The notes: generated from the sequence alone by a model not told the origin. A stretch of DNA of 64,000 nt from an uncultured Faecalibaculum sp. (GCF_910588395.1 NZ_CAJUPA010000004.1:1-64000), one strand, 5' to 3'. Counted from the first letter of the stretch, positions 23,719-32,483 are shown. A program made the numbers and translations.

Positions 23719-24894
23719 CTAAGTATCCTGATGTGCAGCTGGCTGTTTCCACATGCAGGCGGCGTTGGCGACCATGAGGAAGGTGATACCGGTGACGGGA
23801 AAATTCAGGGTGAAATCCAGCAGGCCCAGGACAAGGGCGGTGAGATAGAAACAGATGATGAGGGAAAAAGTGGTGGGATGTTCCTGCATGATGGCCATGG
23901 TTTCCCGCAGCAGGCGGATGAAATAGCCGGTGATGAGCACCGTTCCGGAGAGTCCGTAGGAAGTCAGGGATTCCAGAAGCAGGTTGTGGGCGTGAGGGGC
24001 TTTGTGGAAGCCCATGGTTTTGTACATGAATCCATAGGTGACCGGTCCCATCCCCAGAAGCGGGTGCATCTGAATGAGAACCACGGCGCCGTCCCAGATC
24101 TTGATCCGGGAGAACAGGGTGGAGAGATTGGATCCCCGGGGAATGAGTTCCGGGAAGGTGAGGACCAGGATCAGCGCCAGAATTTCCATGCCGATGGAAA
24201 ACGCGAAGAGCTTCCGTTTGCCGGCGAACCCGAAGAACACCGGAAAGATGAACAGGAAGGGCAGCAGGGCGGTTCGGCAGCCTGTGAGCAGCAGCATGAA
24301 AAAGTTCAGCAGGGCGGTCACGACATAATACAGACGCAGGCTGATCCTGCGGTGCCGGACGTATTCGTACAGGCAGAACAGAATGAAGAACACGCACATG
24401 GTGGCGTAGAAATTCGCGTTCATGAAGGTGGAATTGATGCGGTCTCTGGGGCTGTTCTGGATGACGAAGTCAAAGAAGTCATAGCCTTTTCTGGCGGAGA
24501 CAGCCTGGAATTCCACGAGTCCCCAGAAAGCGGCGAGCCAGGACATGGCAATCATGACTTCCAGGATGATGGTAAACAGCGGTCTGGTGAGGTACTGCCG
24601 GTAGACGGCGATGTACAGCCCGGCAAGGAGATAGCCGCCTGCGTTGAGAAATCCCATCCAGTTGCCGTAGAAGGCGGAGACCGCCAGTTCCAGAACAACA
24701 AAGCCATAGAGCCAGCAAGCGCCTGTCTGATTCCGGAGGGAGCCGGCGAGTTTGCCGGAGAAAAGGAAAAAGAACAGGATAAGCACCAGTCCGGCTGCAG
24801 CGAACTGGAAAGGAAGGAACAGGGCGATGGTGCCTGCCAGCAGTGCCCATTCATATCGGTTCAGTGACTGGAATGTCTGTTTCAGTTCTTTCAT
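23719..24894 (-). CDS. O-antigen ligase / Wzy-type polymerase family membrane protein
   Basis: 391 residues with about ten membrane helices. The Wzy_C hallmark regions are NSTFMNANFYATM in one loop, TGCRTALLPFLF, then the large outer loop with GMGPVTYGFM and HAHNLLLESLTSYGLSG. In Gram-positive bacteria such proteins polymerise or ligate capsule, teichoic or other glycans. No capsule cluster flanks it, so its glycan is unknown. AGGATAAAC precedes the ATG. Confidence 0.85.
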   Translation of the reverse strand: MKELKQTFQSLNRYEWALLAGTIALFLPFQFAAAGLVLILFFFLFSGKLAGSLRNQTGACWLYGFVVLELAVSAFYGNWMGFLNAGGYLLAGLYIAVYRQYLTRPLFTIILEVMIAMSWLAAFWGLVEFQAVSARKGYDFFDFVIQNSPRDRINSTFMNANFYATMCVFFILFCLYEYVRHRRISLRLYYVVTALLNFFMLLLTGCRTALLPFLFIFPVFFGFAGKRKLFAFSIGMEILALILVLTFPELIPRGSNLSTLFSRIKIWDGAVVLIQMHPLLGMGPVTYGFMYKTMGFHKAPHAHNLLLESLTSYGLSGTVLITGYFIRLLRETMAIMQEHPTTFSLIICFYLTALVLGLLDFTLNFPVTGITFLMVANAACMWKQPAAHQDT

Positions 24895-25098
24895 GGGTTT
24901 ATCCTACCATGTTTGACTGCGGCGAATTGCGAAGGAATCCTCCGGAAGCGCCCGGGTCCGGATCCAGGGGAATGCCCACGAAATGCAACCCCTTCCTTTT
25001 CGGGCCAGACAGCAGGAAACCGGACAGAGGCCGTGAAAACGGAATCGTGCAGCAGACAGGAAAAAAGCCGGCATCATTGAGCCGGCCTGTGCATTCTG

Positions 25099-25181
<83 letters not shown>

Positions 25182-25191
25182 GAAGAGACCG

Positions 25192-25434
25192 TCAGTGAAG
25201 CACTGTGGGATGTTCCAGACTGCAGATTCTGTCCTGCAGGTAGGCTTCCACCTGGCGGATGATGGCTTCGTCCAGGAGATGACCGTCGATTTCCACGGGT
25301 TCTCCGGGGTCCTGCCAGACGATTTTCAGCTGCGGAACCGTCAGAAACGGTTCACCGTGATGGTTCTGCTCCAGCGCTTCGATGGCTTCCAGAATGGGCT
25401 GGGCGATCATTTCCACAATCATATTTTCATCCAT
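25192..25434 (-). CDS. Hypothetical protein (80 aa)
   Basis: A small soluble acidic protein starting MDENMIVEMIAQPILEAIEAL. There is no recognised family and no membrane segment. The start is uncertain, since ATG 25434 and an ATG four codons later both lack a good ribosome binding site. It lies immediately upstream of tRNA-Leu on the same strand; the tRNA has no obvious promoter of its own, which hints that the two are co-transcribed. Confidence 0.55.
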   Translation of the reverse strand: MDENMIVEMIAQPILEAIEALEQNHHGEPFLTVPQLKIVWQDPGEPVEIDGHLLDEAIIRQVEAYLQDRICSLEHPTVLH

Positions 25435-25538
25435 AAATGGATTCTATCACGCCTGCAGGGAAACAGACAGAGGCATTTTGACACACCCGCTTCATTCGCG
25501 CCGGTTCATGATAGAATAACTCCATACGGAGGAAGCAG

Positions 25539-26885
25539 ATGAACGATGAAAAAAAGCCTGGCGAGCTGGACCAGGACAGTCAGGATGAGCTGGATGCCTT
25601 TGCCAGAGCACTGCTGAACCGGAAAACCGAAATGCGCATCTTCCGGGATGAAAACAGCGATGAAATGGAAATCGGATTTTCCGATGATGAACGGCAGGCA
25701 GCGGAGAAATCCATGTCCCAGGCACTGGATACCCTGCGCAGAAGCCGCGGACAGAAAACCATAGAAGAAGAGGAAACGGCGTTCTGGTTCGATGACGAAC
25801 CGGCGCAGGAGACGGCGCCTGAACCGGAAACCAGGACACCGAAAAAGAAACAGCCCCGTCCGGTGCGCAAGTCCCGTCACCGGAACAAACCGGTCAGGAA
25901 AGAGAACAGCAGGTCCTCCGGTTCTGCCGATAGCACAGAGAAATCCGCCAGACCTGCCTCGGAGAGGTCAGTCGGAACGCGGAAGGAAAAGGCGGCGAAA
26001 AAACAGGCTGCTGCAGACCATGAGGCCAAACCTGCCGGATCCCCGGCAGCCCGGAGCAATCCGGTGCGCCGCAGGATCGTGCTGGCGATTCTGGCACTGT
26101 GTCTGCTGGCTGTGGCCGGCCTGGGCGTGTACTGCTGGAAGGTTCTGGTCTGGAATCCGGAAAACCTCACCACCGAAACGCAGGAAGCCAGCTACAAAAA
26201 GCTGGTGGATTACGCGGATGAATACGGCTCGGGGCTGATGTCGGATGCGGAGAAAGCCGAGATCCTGGACCTGAAAACCGATTACGATTCCCTGGCTCCC
26301 CGTCAGAAAACGGAAATCGATGCCTACTTCCAGGAGCAGACCCGTTCCGGCGACTATCCCCAGGGGCGGACTTTCCAGGAGATCTGGCAGGAGCAGTCCG
26401 AACGGAAACAGGCAACAGAAGACGCTGCCCAGCCCCAGTATCAGGAACTGACAGCCTATCTGGCCAACTGGAATGAGAAATCGGATCTGGAAAAACGGGA
26501 TATTCTGAACTACCGGGATTTCTACAAGGGTCTGACGCAGTCTCTGAAGAACCAGGTGGATGAACAGATCAAGGCAGTCACCGGCCAGACCTTCAGTCAG
26601 CTGGTCAGCGAACAGGAAGAAATCGTCCGCAGCGAACAGGTGGCTCACCAGCAGGAAGTGGACTCGCAGAAAGCAGAGCTGCAGGCACAGATCGATGCCC
26701 TGAATCAGGAAATCCAGTCCTATTCCGACTATGGTACTTCTCTGGCGGAAGAACTGACACAGGCTCAGATTGACGGAGAGGATACCTCGGAGATCCAGGC
26801 ACAGATCACCGCCAACAGCGCCTATGTCCAGGAGCTGCAAAGTCAGGTATCCGCACTGGAGTACCAGCGGGATTCCCTGCAGTAA
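25539..26885 (+). CDS. Single-pass membrane protein with long outer coiled coil
   Basis: 448 residues with GGAGGAAGCAG before the ATG. Residues 1-175 are cytoplasmic, highly charged and disordered, with blocks of Lys/Arg and Glu. One membrane helix lies near 180-205 (RIVLAILALCLLAVAGLGVYCW). Residues 210-448 are extracytoplasmic and helical, ending in a Gln/Glu-rich coiled coil (about 340-448). No family is recognised. The architecture suggests a membrane-wall scaffold or envelope sensor (inference). tRNA-Thr follows. Confidence 0.7.
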   Translation: MNDEKKPGELDQDSQDELDAFARALLNRKTEMRIFRDENSDEMEIGFSDDERQAAEKSMSQALDTLRRSRGQKTIEEEETAFWFDDEPAQETAPEPETRTPKKKQPRPVRKSRHRNKPVRKENSRSSGSADSTEKSARPASERSVGTRKEKAAKKQAAADHEAKPAGSPAARSNPVRRRIVLAILALCLLAVAGLGVYCWKVLVWNPENLTTETQEASYKKLVDYADEYGSGLMSDAEKAEILDLKTDYDSLAPRQKTEIDAYFQEQTRSGDYPQGRTFQEIWQEQSERKQATEDAAQPQYQELTAYLANWNEKSDLEKRDILNYRDFYKGLTQSLKNQVDEQIKAVTGQTFSQLVSEQEEIVRSEQVAHQQEVDSQKAELQAQIDALNQEIQSYSDYGTSLAEELTQAQIDGEDTSEIQAQITANSAYVQELQSQVSALEYQRDSLQ

Positions 26886-26889
26886 CACC

Positions 26890-26918
26890 TTGATTTTACG
26901 CCGCAGATACTATATTAT
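26890..26918 (+). promoter_or_regulatory. Promoter of tRNA-Thr
   Basis: TTGATT (26890-26895), 17-base spacer, TATTAT (26913-26918), ending 11 bases before the tRNA. Confidence 0.75.
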
Positions 26919-26929
26919 CTGTGGCAGAT

Positions 26930-27005
26930 GCCGACTTAGCACAGCTGGTAGTGCAACGCACTCGTAACGCGTAGGTCGTAGGTTCAAGTCCTATAGTCGG
27001 CACCA
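26930..27005 (+). tRNA. tRNA-Thr (CGT)
   Basis: Acceptor GCCGACT/AGTCGGC, D stem GCAC/GTGC, anticodon loop CTCGTAA with anticodon CGT at 26963-26965 (reads ACG), T arm with TTCAAGT and encoded CCA. The closing pair of the anticodon stem is A-C. A strong terminator follows. Confidence 0.94.
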
Positions 27006-27015
27006 TATGCATATC

Positions 27016-27045
27016 AAAGGGTCAGGCGGCTGCCTGACCCTTTTT
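27016..27045 (+). terminator. Terminator of tRNA-Thr
   Basis: Twelve-bp stem AAAGGGTCAGGC / GCCTGACCCTTT with GGCT loop and TT tail. Confidence 0.9.
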
Positions 27046-27164
27046 ATGTATCACTTACCCTGTCTCTGCTGTGCCATCAGTTTACTGTCACGAAGACCGG
27101 TACACCGGTGCATGCCGGTCTGAACCGGATCCGGCAGGATCTGCTGACAGGCATCTGCCGGCAG

Positions 27165-28136
27165 CTACCAGTTTTTCAGCGAGAACTCCTGTCCCTGTAT
27201 TTCCAGCAAAGACCGGTCCAGACTCAGTCTGGTGGCATCCCGGCCCGGGACTTCATCCTGATCCTGGATCCAGAAACAGAGACACACATGACCCTGCGCC
27301 GTCTGCATCTGTGCCTCGTGACAGCTGCCGATGGAGCTGAACATCACCAGTCCCAGGCGGTCACAGGCATTCAGCAGCCAGGTGTGAGTATGACCGCTCC
27401 GGTCCCAGACAGCGGTATACCCTTGCTCTGCCAGTTGCTGCAAAGACTCTTCTCCGGAAAGGATGCGTCCTTTGACAGGATAGGGCCTGCCATTGAGCAG
27501 AAAATTCCCATGGAGATCCAGAGAATACGTCCGCAGACCGGTAAACAGCCGGATTTCATCCTTCACAGTCCCCATGCGCCGGAGCTGACCGATGAGTTCC
27601 AGCAGAGCCGGATCCTGAACTCCATGCCAGAGTACGGCTTTGTCCGTCACCAGTTCCACGGGATCCTCCCGGTCTGCATTGACTTCCACCTCGTCCAGGA
27701 TCCGTCCGGCGGGATCCCGGAGAATCAGACGCAGCGTATCCCCCGGCAGGGTGCTGGCCAGCTGTGCCTGGACCCGCAGGATCCCGGATCCCTGGACCCA
27801 GGAACAGGTGCAGCTCAGGGAAGGTTCATCTCCTTCATGAACGATGAAATGTGTCCGGGGTGTGACCAGCAGGCTGATTTCGGGATGCCCGCCGGTCCCT
27901 CTGGTTTCCAGACAGTTGCGTCCCGGGCGGATGCGTCCTTCCAGGGAAAGGTGACCTGCCCCTTTGTCTCTGGTGCAGAGATACTCTCCGTTGAGATAGA
28001 AATCCGTCTGACAGCGGCAGTCAAGGGAGATCCAGGGTTTGTCCCCCAGATACACGACAGGACAGGCAAACTCTGTCTGCCACCCTTCTTCGGTCTGCTG
28101 CCAGTCTGTATTGTCAAGCTGTGTGCTGTTTCTCAT
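27165..28136 (-). CDS. Truncated glycoside hydrolase family 2-like protein
   Basis: 323 residues. It reads like the front half of a GH2 beta-glycosidase: an N-terminal jelly-roll (FYLNGEYLCTRD, about 30-100), an Ig-like sandwich (about 105-205), then TGLRTYSLDLHGNFLLNGRPYPVKG, the usual entry to the TIM barrel, and CDRLGLVMFSSIG. The barrel stops after about 100 residues, and the segments carrying the acid/base and nucleophile glutamates are absent. It is therefore unlikely to hydrolyse sugars. It could be a decayed gene or a carbohydrate-binding remnant. AGGGTGA lies before the ATG. No signal peptide. Confidence 0.7.
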   Translation of the reverse strand: MRNSTQLDNTDWQQTEEGWQTEFACPVVYLGDKPWISLDCRCQTDFYLNGEYLCTRDKGAGHLSLEGRIRPGRNCLETRGTGGHPEISLLVTPRTHFIVHEGDEPSLSCTCSWVQGSGILRVQAQLASTLPGDTLRLILRDPAGRILDEVEVNADREDPVELVTDKAVLWHGVQDPALLELIGQLRRMGTVKDEIRLFTGLRTYSLDLHGNFLLNGRPYPVKGRILSGEESLQQLAEQGYTAVWDRSGHTHTWLLNACDRLGLVMFSSIGSCHEAQMQTAQGHVCLCFWIQDQDEVPGRDATRLSLDRSLLEIQGQEFSLKNW

Positions 28137-28248
28137 GTCATCACCCTGTTCATTATACCTGTCCCGGGATCTGGCTGTAACCGCTTTCCGGAATTTTGCG
28201 ACAATGAAAGACGGTTATTGCCGCAGGCTGCCAGACAGACCGGCTGGA

Positions 28249-28273
28249 ATAAAAAAAACCGGCGAACCGGTTT
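28249..28273 (-). terminator. Terminator of the MarR-family gene
   Basis: Minus-strand stem AAACCGG / CCGGTTT with TTCG loop followed by eight T residues; the stem overlaps the TAA stop of the gene. Confidence 0.9.
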
Positions 28274-28649
28274 ACGATCTGAGCCGCTGGCTGAAGTCCT
28301 CCCAGGTGGCTGCATTCTTTTCCAGCATGCCCCGGGCGGTCTGTTCTCCCAGACCGGACAGCTGCCACCGGATTTTCCGCTGGCGGCCTGCATCCTCCGG
28401 ATTTTCCCGGACATAGCCTTTTTTGCTGAGAGATTTCATGGTGCGGGATATCTGCGCCTTGTCCCGCTCCGATGCACCAGCCAGATCGCTGACAGAAAGG
28501 CCATCGGGATGGTACATCAGAGTCTGCAGACAGACGATTTCGGCACCCCGCAGGTCAAGATCGCTGAGCTGTGCGTTGGCGGATTCCCGGTATTCCTTCA
28601 CCAGGTTTTCCATGGTCAGAAACAACCGCTGCAGAGCGTCTGCTGTCAT
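28272..28649 (-). CDS. MarR family transcriptional regulator
   Basis: 125 residues, the usual MarR size. The winged helix-turn-helix lies at about 45-105: HPDGLSVSDLAGASERDKAQISRTMKSLSKKGYV is the recognition region, and the wing contains RKIRWQLSGLG. Flanking helices form the dimer interface. It would bind an inverted operator and respond to a small ligand. Its leader contains three perfect 23-bp repeats, each with its own Shine-Dalgarno and ATG. The neighbouring divergent or co-oriented flavin-reductase-like gene is a possible target (inference). Confidence 0.85.
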   Translation of the reverse strand: MTADALQRLFLTMENLVKEYRESANAQLSDLDLRGAEIVCLQTLMYHPDGLSVSDLAGASERDKAQISRTMKSLSKKGYVRENPEDAGRQRKIRWQLSGLGEQTARGMLEKNAATWEDFSQRLRS

Positions 28650-28652
28650 ATG

Positions 28653-28721
28653 CGTGATCTCCTGTCTATCTGCATCGTGATCTCCTGTCTATCTGCATCG
28701 TGATCTCCTGTCTATCTGCAT
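28653..28721 (-). repeat. Three perfect 23-bp tandem repeats in the MarR leader
   Basis: Copies at 28653-28675, 28676-28698 and 28699-28721 are identical. On the minus strand each begins ATGCAGATAGACAGGAGATC, so each carries an ATG and a GGAG spaced to serve the next ATG. The copy nearest the gene supplies the ribosome binding site of the MarR gene. Confidence 0.95.
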
Positions 28722-28918
28722 ACAGTGTAGGAAATATTCAGCATTCTCTCAAATGTTACGCTTTGTGCAATACATTCCAGCTGTATGAAAACAGGCGCCT
28801 GTCAGCTGCCGGCAATCCCCTGCCTGTCCGATGGATACAGCTTATTCGTTTTCCCTGCTGGAAACGATGGCTGCTTCCGGTTGGCAGAGATTCCGGTAAG
28901 GCACATCTTCCGGCTTAT

Positions 28919-29425
28919 TCAGCGGAAACTCGGATTTGGCACGCACCTGATGGAGCGGACACACGATCCTGCCCATATACATATGATCCTGCCCATATAC
29001 ATATTCGGGACAGAACTGGTGTGACGCGGTTCCATCTCTCTGGCATTGCAGTGCATGAGAACTTCATGGGCGTGGCGGAATTCCTCCAGCCGGTTGGCCG
29101 GATCCAGTATTTCCATGCTGCCTTTTGCCGTCATTCTGCGGTAGTCATGCCTGTGTCGTTTATATGGACTGTCCGGAAAATCCAGGAAACTGTGGAACTG
29201 CAGCGTGCAGCGGGGATCCCGGTGCATCAGATCCACTTTCTTTCCGCGTTTTGTAAAATGCACATAGACTCTCAGGTTCTTATCGTCCATTTCATAGCCG
29301 AAATTCATCGGAACTGAATACGGATGGCCATCCTCTCCATCCAGGGACAGAACCATGGTGGAAAACTGCGCCAGCATGGCATCAATCAGAACGGGATCCT
29401 TTACTTCTCTGTCAGATCGAATCAT
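28919..29425 (-). CDS. PNPOx/FMN-binding split-barrel protein, 3' end frameshifted
   Basis: 168 residues as sequenced. It is a flavin-binding split barrel of the pyridoxamine-phosphate-oxidase-like (NimA-type) group: HPYSVPMNFGYEMDD, VYVHFTKRGKKVDLM, GSMEIL near 100. A perfect 20-bp tandem duplication (28965-29004) shifts the frame, so the last 25 or so residues (after VPNMYMGRI) are foreign-looking and end at 28919. Removing one copy restores a frame running to a TAA at 28842 with residues such as VCPLHQVRAKSEFPLNKPED. The gene is therefore probably damaged or strain-variable; the core barrel is intact. Confidence 0.75.
   Translation of the reverse strand: MIRSDREVKDPVLIDAMLAQFSTMVLSLDGEDGHPYSVPMNFGYEMDDKNLRVYVHFTKRGKKVDLMHRDPRCTLQFHSFLDFPDSPYKRHRHDYRRMTAKGSMEILDPANRLEEFRHAHEVLMHCNAREMEPRHTSSVPNMYMGRIICIWAGSCVRSIRCVPNPSFR
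28965..29004. repeat. Perfect 20-bp tandem duplication
   Basis: GATCCTGCCCATATACATAT occurs twice head to tail, inside the 3' end of the flavin-barrel gene. The length is not a multiple of three, so it changes the reading frame. Confidence 0.97.
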
Positions 29426-29511
29426 CGTATTTCCGTTCCTGCCGGTCAGCCGGCTTTTTTTCTATCGTACCGGCAAGAGCGGATTCTGTCCGGCTGTCCG
29501 GGAAAAGTGCC

Positions 29512-29541
29512 GAAAAAAAGCGATGCTAAATCAGCACCGCT
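29512..29541 (-). terminator. Terminator of the TrpXYZ-like operon
   Basis: Minus-strand stem AGCGGTGCT / AGCATCGCT (one G-T pair) with five-base loop and seven T residues; the stem contains the stop codon of the ATPase gene. Confidence 0.87.
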
Positions 29542-30320
29542 CTGTCGTCGGAGAATTCTTCGTTGGCTGCTTCCCGGAACTTCTGATGAAGAGCATCCAC
29601 AGTCAGCTTTTTCTTTTCCTCACCCCGGACATCCAGAATGATTTTCCCGTCATACATCATGATCAGCCGGTTGCCGATGCGGATGGCATCATTCATGTTG
29701 TGCGTGATCATCAGCGTCGTCAGCTGTTCTTCCTGCACGATTTCCTCTGTCAGTTCCAGTACCTTTCTGGCTGTCAGCGGATCCAGCGCAGCTGTGTGCT
29801 CATCCAGCAGCAGCAGTTCCGGACGCTGCAGGCTGGCCATCAGCAGCGTCAGCGCCTGTCTCTGACCACCGGACAGCAGACCGACTTTGGCTGTCAGCCT
29901 GTCTTCCAGCCCCAGTCCCAGTCTGGACAGCTGCTTTTTGAAGTCTTCCTTCTCCTGGGCTGTCACATTCCAGCGCAGCCCCCTGGGCTTGCCCCGTCGG
30001 TTGGCCATGGCCATGTTCTCATAAATCGCCATGTCCCCGGCTGTGCCCATGAGCGGATCCTGGAAAACCCGGCCGATGAAGCGGGCCCGCCTGAATTCCG
30101 GATCCGTGGACATGTCCTTGCCATTGAGCACGATGTGACCGCAGTCAATGGGATACACCCCGGCGATCATATTCAGCAATGTGCTTTTGCCTGCACCGTT
30201 GCCGCCCACGACTGTGACAAAGTCCCCGTCCTCCAGCCGGAGGCTGATGTCCTCCAGCGCCTTCTTTTCGTTGACGGTTCCGGGGTTGAACGTTTTGGAT
30301 ACGTGTTTCACTTCAAGCAT
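29526..30320 (-). CDS. ABC transporter ATP-binding protein, TrpXYZ-like
   Basis: 264 residues from ATG 30320, which overlaps the permease stop by 8 bases. ATPase motifs: Walker A GGNGAGKST, signature LLSGGQRQAL, Walker B LLLLDEHTAAL, switch His in MITHN. It powers import with the permease and binding lipoprotein encoded just upstream. The set is of the ABC_sub_bind type for which tryptophan/tyrosine uptake (TrpXYZ) has been described; the true substrate here is unknown. Confidence 0.9.
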   Translation of the reverse strand: MLEVKHVSKTFNPGTVNEKKALEDISLRLEDGDFVTVVGGNGAGKSTLLNMIAGVYPIDCGHIVLNGKDMSTDPEFRRARFIGRVFQDPLMGTAGDMAIYENMAMANRRGKPRGLRWNVTAQEKEDFKKQLSRLGLGLEDRLTAKVGLLSGGQRQALTLLMASLQRPELLLLDEHTAALDPLTARKVLELTEEIVQEEQLTTLMITHNMNDAIRIGNRLIMMYDGKIILDVRGEEKKKLTVDALHQKFREAANEEFSDDRAVLI

Positions 30321-31278
30321 CGAACGGTTCCTCCACTGCATCTGCCGCTGCGGTCAGGCGTCTGTAGGTGGCGCTCTGCCGGCGTTTGTCCATGATCACC
30401 GGAATGGTCAGCGCCACACCCACCAGAATGGCGGTGAACAGTTTCAGGTTGTCGGCATTCAGACCCAGCTGCAGGACCACTGCCACAATGATACGGTAGA
30501 TGATGGATCCCACAATGATGGAAATCAGACGACGCAGGAATCCGCCCTTGCGGCCAAAGATCACCTCGCCGATGACAATGGAAGCCAGGGCGATGACAAT
30601 GGCACCAATGCCCATCTTCACATCTGCATACCCCTGCTGCTGGGCAACCAGTGCGCCGGAGAGGCAGATGAAGGCATTGGACAGAATCAGTGCCATGATG
30701 TTGGTTTTGTTTGTGGAGACACCATTGGCCCGGACCATGCTGGCGTTGTTGCCGGTGGCCCGGATCGTGGCACCGGTTTCCGTGCCGAAGAACCAGTAGG
30801 CAAAGGCAATGACAATCACGGCAAACAGCAGGCCGATCAGCAGGCAGACCAGATTGTTGGTGGTCAGCCAGCGGGAAATGGCCCGGGGCAGATGAATGGC
30901 ATCACCGAGACGGCTGAAAATGGTGTCCACTTTCAGAAGCGGCAGATTGGACTTGTCCATGATCATCAGATTGATGGAGTACAGTCCGATCTGCGTCAGG
31001 ATCCCTGCCAGGATCGGCGGGATTTTGCACATGGTATGCAGCAGCCCGGTGCAGGCGCCGCACAGGCACCCGGCCAGGATGGCCACCGGCAGCGTGAGCC
31101 AGGGATCCACCCCGTTCACAATGAGAATCGCAGATACAGCGCCGCCGGTGGCAAAGCTGCCGTCCACGGTCAGATCCGCAAAATCCAGGATCCGGAAGGT
31201 GATGTATACGCCCAGGGCCATGATGCCCCAGAGAATGCCCTGTCCGATGGCACCTTCGATGGAAAGAAGAACGCCCAT
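30313..31278 (-). CDS. ABC transporter permease, TrpXYZ-like
   Basis: 321 residues with about eight to nine membrane helices, of the branched-chain/sugar permease superfamily (BPD_transp_2 type). Typical stretches are GGAVSAILIVNGVDPW and ATGNNASMVRANGVSTNKTNIMALILSNAF, the EAA-like loop. It is encoded between the binding protein (1-base gap) and the ATPase (8-base overlap), so the three form one operon. Confidence 0.9.
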   Translation of the reverse strand: MGVLLSIEGAIGQGILWGIMALGVYITFRILDFADLTVDGSFATGGAVSAILIVNGVDPWLTLPVAILAGCLCGACTGLLHTMCKIPPILAGILTQIGLYSINLMIMDKSNLPLLKVDTIFSRLGDAIHLPRAISRWLTTNNLVCLLIGLLFAVIVIAFAYWFFGTETGATIRATGNNASMVRANGVSTNKTNIMALILSNAFICLSGALVAQQQGYADVKMGIGAIVIALASIVIGEVIFGRKGGFLRRLISIIVGSIIYRIIVAVVLQLGLNADNLKLFTAILVGVALTIPVIMDKRRQSATYRRLTAAADAVEEPFDA

Positions 31279-31279
31279 T

Positions 31280-32284
31280 TTACTCCTCTTCTGTAATGAA
31301 TTCGGCTTTGTCCTTCAGGGAAGCCGGCAGTTCGATGCCCAGGCTGTTCAGCGTGGACTGGTTGACAATGAGTTCGCACTTGTCATCCGGGTAGTAGGCA
31401 ATGGCCATGTCGGCCGGATCAGCACCGTTTTCCAGAATGTCAATGGCCTGGTTGGCGGCGAGAACGCCCAGTTCGTAGTAGTCGATGCCGTTGGTCATCA
31501 GACCGCCGGATTCCACCATGCCTTCTTCGCCGACAATGGTGGGGATGTGGTTTTCCGTGGCCACTTTGCTCAGGGTGCTCATGCCTTCCGCCAGCAGGTT
31601 GTCCGTAGGCACATAGATCGCGTCCACTTTGCCGATCAGGGATTCTGTCACCTGCTGGATCTGGTTGGAGTCCGTCACTGTGGCAACCTGGTATTCCAGG
31701 CCTTCCTTCTCACAGGCTTTCTGCGCCAGTTCCGCCTGAATGCGGCTGTTGTCTTCCGCGTTGCAGTACATGATGGCGATCTTCTTCGCATCCGGCAGCA
31801 GTTCCTTCAGCAGGCTGATCTGGCTTTCCACCGGTGTCAGGTCGCTGGCGCCAGTCACATTTCCGCCGGGCTTGTCGTTGCTGTCTGCCAGCCCGGAAGC
31901 GGCAGGATCGGTCACGGCGCTGACCACGATGGGAATGTCGGAGGTTTCGTTGGCTGCAGCCTGGGCCGCGGGTGTGGCGATGGCGTAAATCAGATCATCC
32001 CCGCCGTTGACGAAGGTCTGGGCAATGGTGGTGCAGTTGGACTGATCGCCCTGGGCATTTTTGTAGTCGAAGCTGTCCTTCGAATACCCGGCGTCTTCCA
32101 TGGTTTCCACAAATCCTTTATAGGAAGCATCCAGAGCGGGGTGTTCCGCGAACTGAACGATGCCGATTTTGGCGGTCTTGCCTTCCTGACCTGCGTCGCC
32201 CCCGGCTGTGTCCGTGCTTCCGGAACAGCCTGCCAGCACCATGGCAGCAGTCACAATTGCGGTGCATGTGAATGGTTTTTTCAT
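31280..32284 (-). CDS. ABC transporter substrate-binding lipoprotein, TrpX-like
   Basis: 334 residues. Signal with lipobox VLAGC (Cys near residue 20), then the two-lobed periplasmic-binding fold of the ABC_sub_bind family: KIGIVQFAEHPALDASYKGF, YAIATPAAQAAANET, IPIVVSAVTDPAASGL, and later DAIYVPTDNLLAEG. In this family the ligand is often an aromatic amino acid (inference only). It is the first gene of the three-gene unit and divergent from oppA across 278 bases that contain an operator-like palindrome. Confidence 0.9.
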   Translation of the reverse strand: MKKPFTCTAIVTAAMVLAGCSGSTDTAGGDAGQEGKTAKIGIVQFAEHPALDASYKGFVETMEDAGYSKDSFDYKNAQGDQSNCTTIAQTFVNGGDDLIYAIATPAAQAAANETSDIPIVVSAVTDPAASGLADSNDKPGGNVTGASDLTPVESQISLLKELLPDAKKIAIMYCNAEDNSRIQAELAQKACEKEGLEYQVATVTDSNQIQQVTESLIGKVDAIYVPTDNLLAEGMSTLSKVATENHIPTIVGEEGMVESGGLMTNGIDYYELGVLAANQAIDILENGADPADMAIAYYPDDKCELIVNQSTLNSLGIELPASLKDKAEFITEEE

Positions 32285-32367
32285 GAAATTTCTCTCCCTT
32301 TCATAATTTTCAATGTTTACATTCTACTCTCAGGACGACAGTTTGTATAGAAATCTCCGGTACTTTC

Positions 32368-32394
32368 CGGTGACAGAGGGCACAGTTGTCACCG
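32368..32394. promoter_or_regulatory. Operator-like inverted repeat between two ABC operons
   Basis: Perfect 8-bp arms CGGTGACA and TGTCACCG separated by 11 bases, midway between the divergent TrpX-like and oppA genes. No T tract follows, so a protein-binding site is more likely than a terminator. The regulator is unknown. Confidence 0.5.
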
Positions 32395-32483
32395 CTTCCG
32401 GAAAAATGCAAAGGCTGAAAACGCTGATTTGACCTTTTCAGTTTCCGGTGCTGATTTTCAGAATGAAAATTTCAGGAAAACAT

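Noticed and set aside
28653..28721. CRISPR-like direct repeats
   Set aside because: The three copies are contiguous with no spacers, so this is a tandem duplication.
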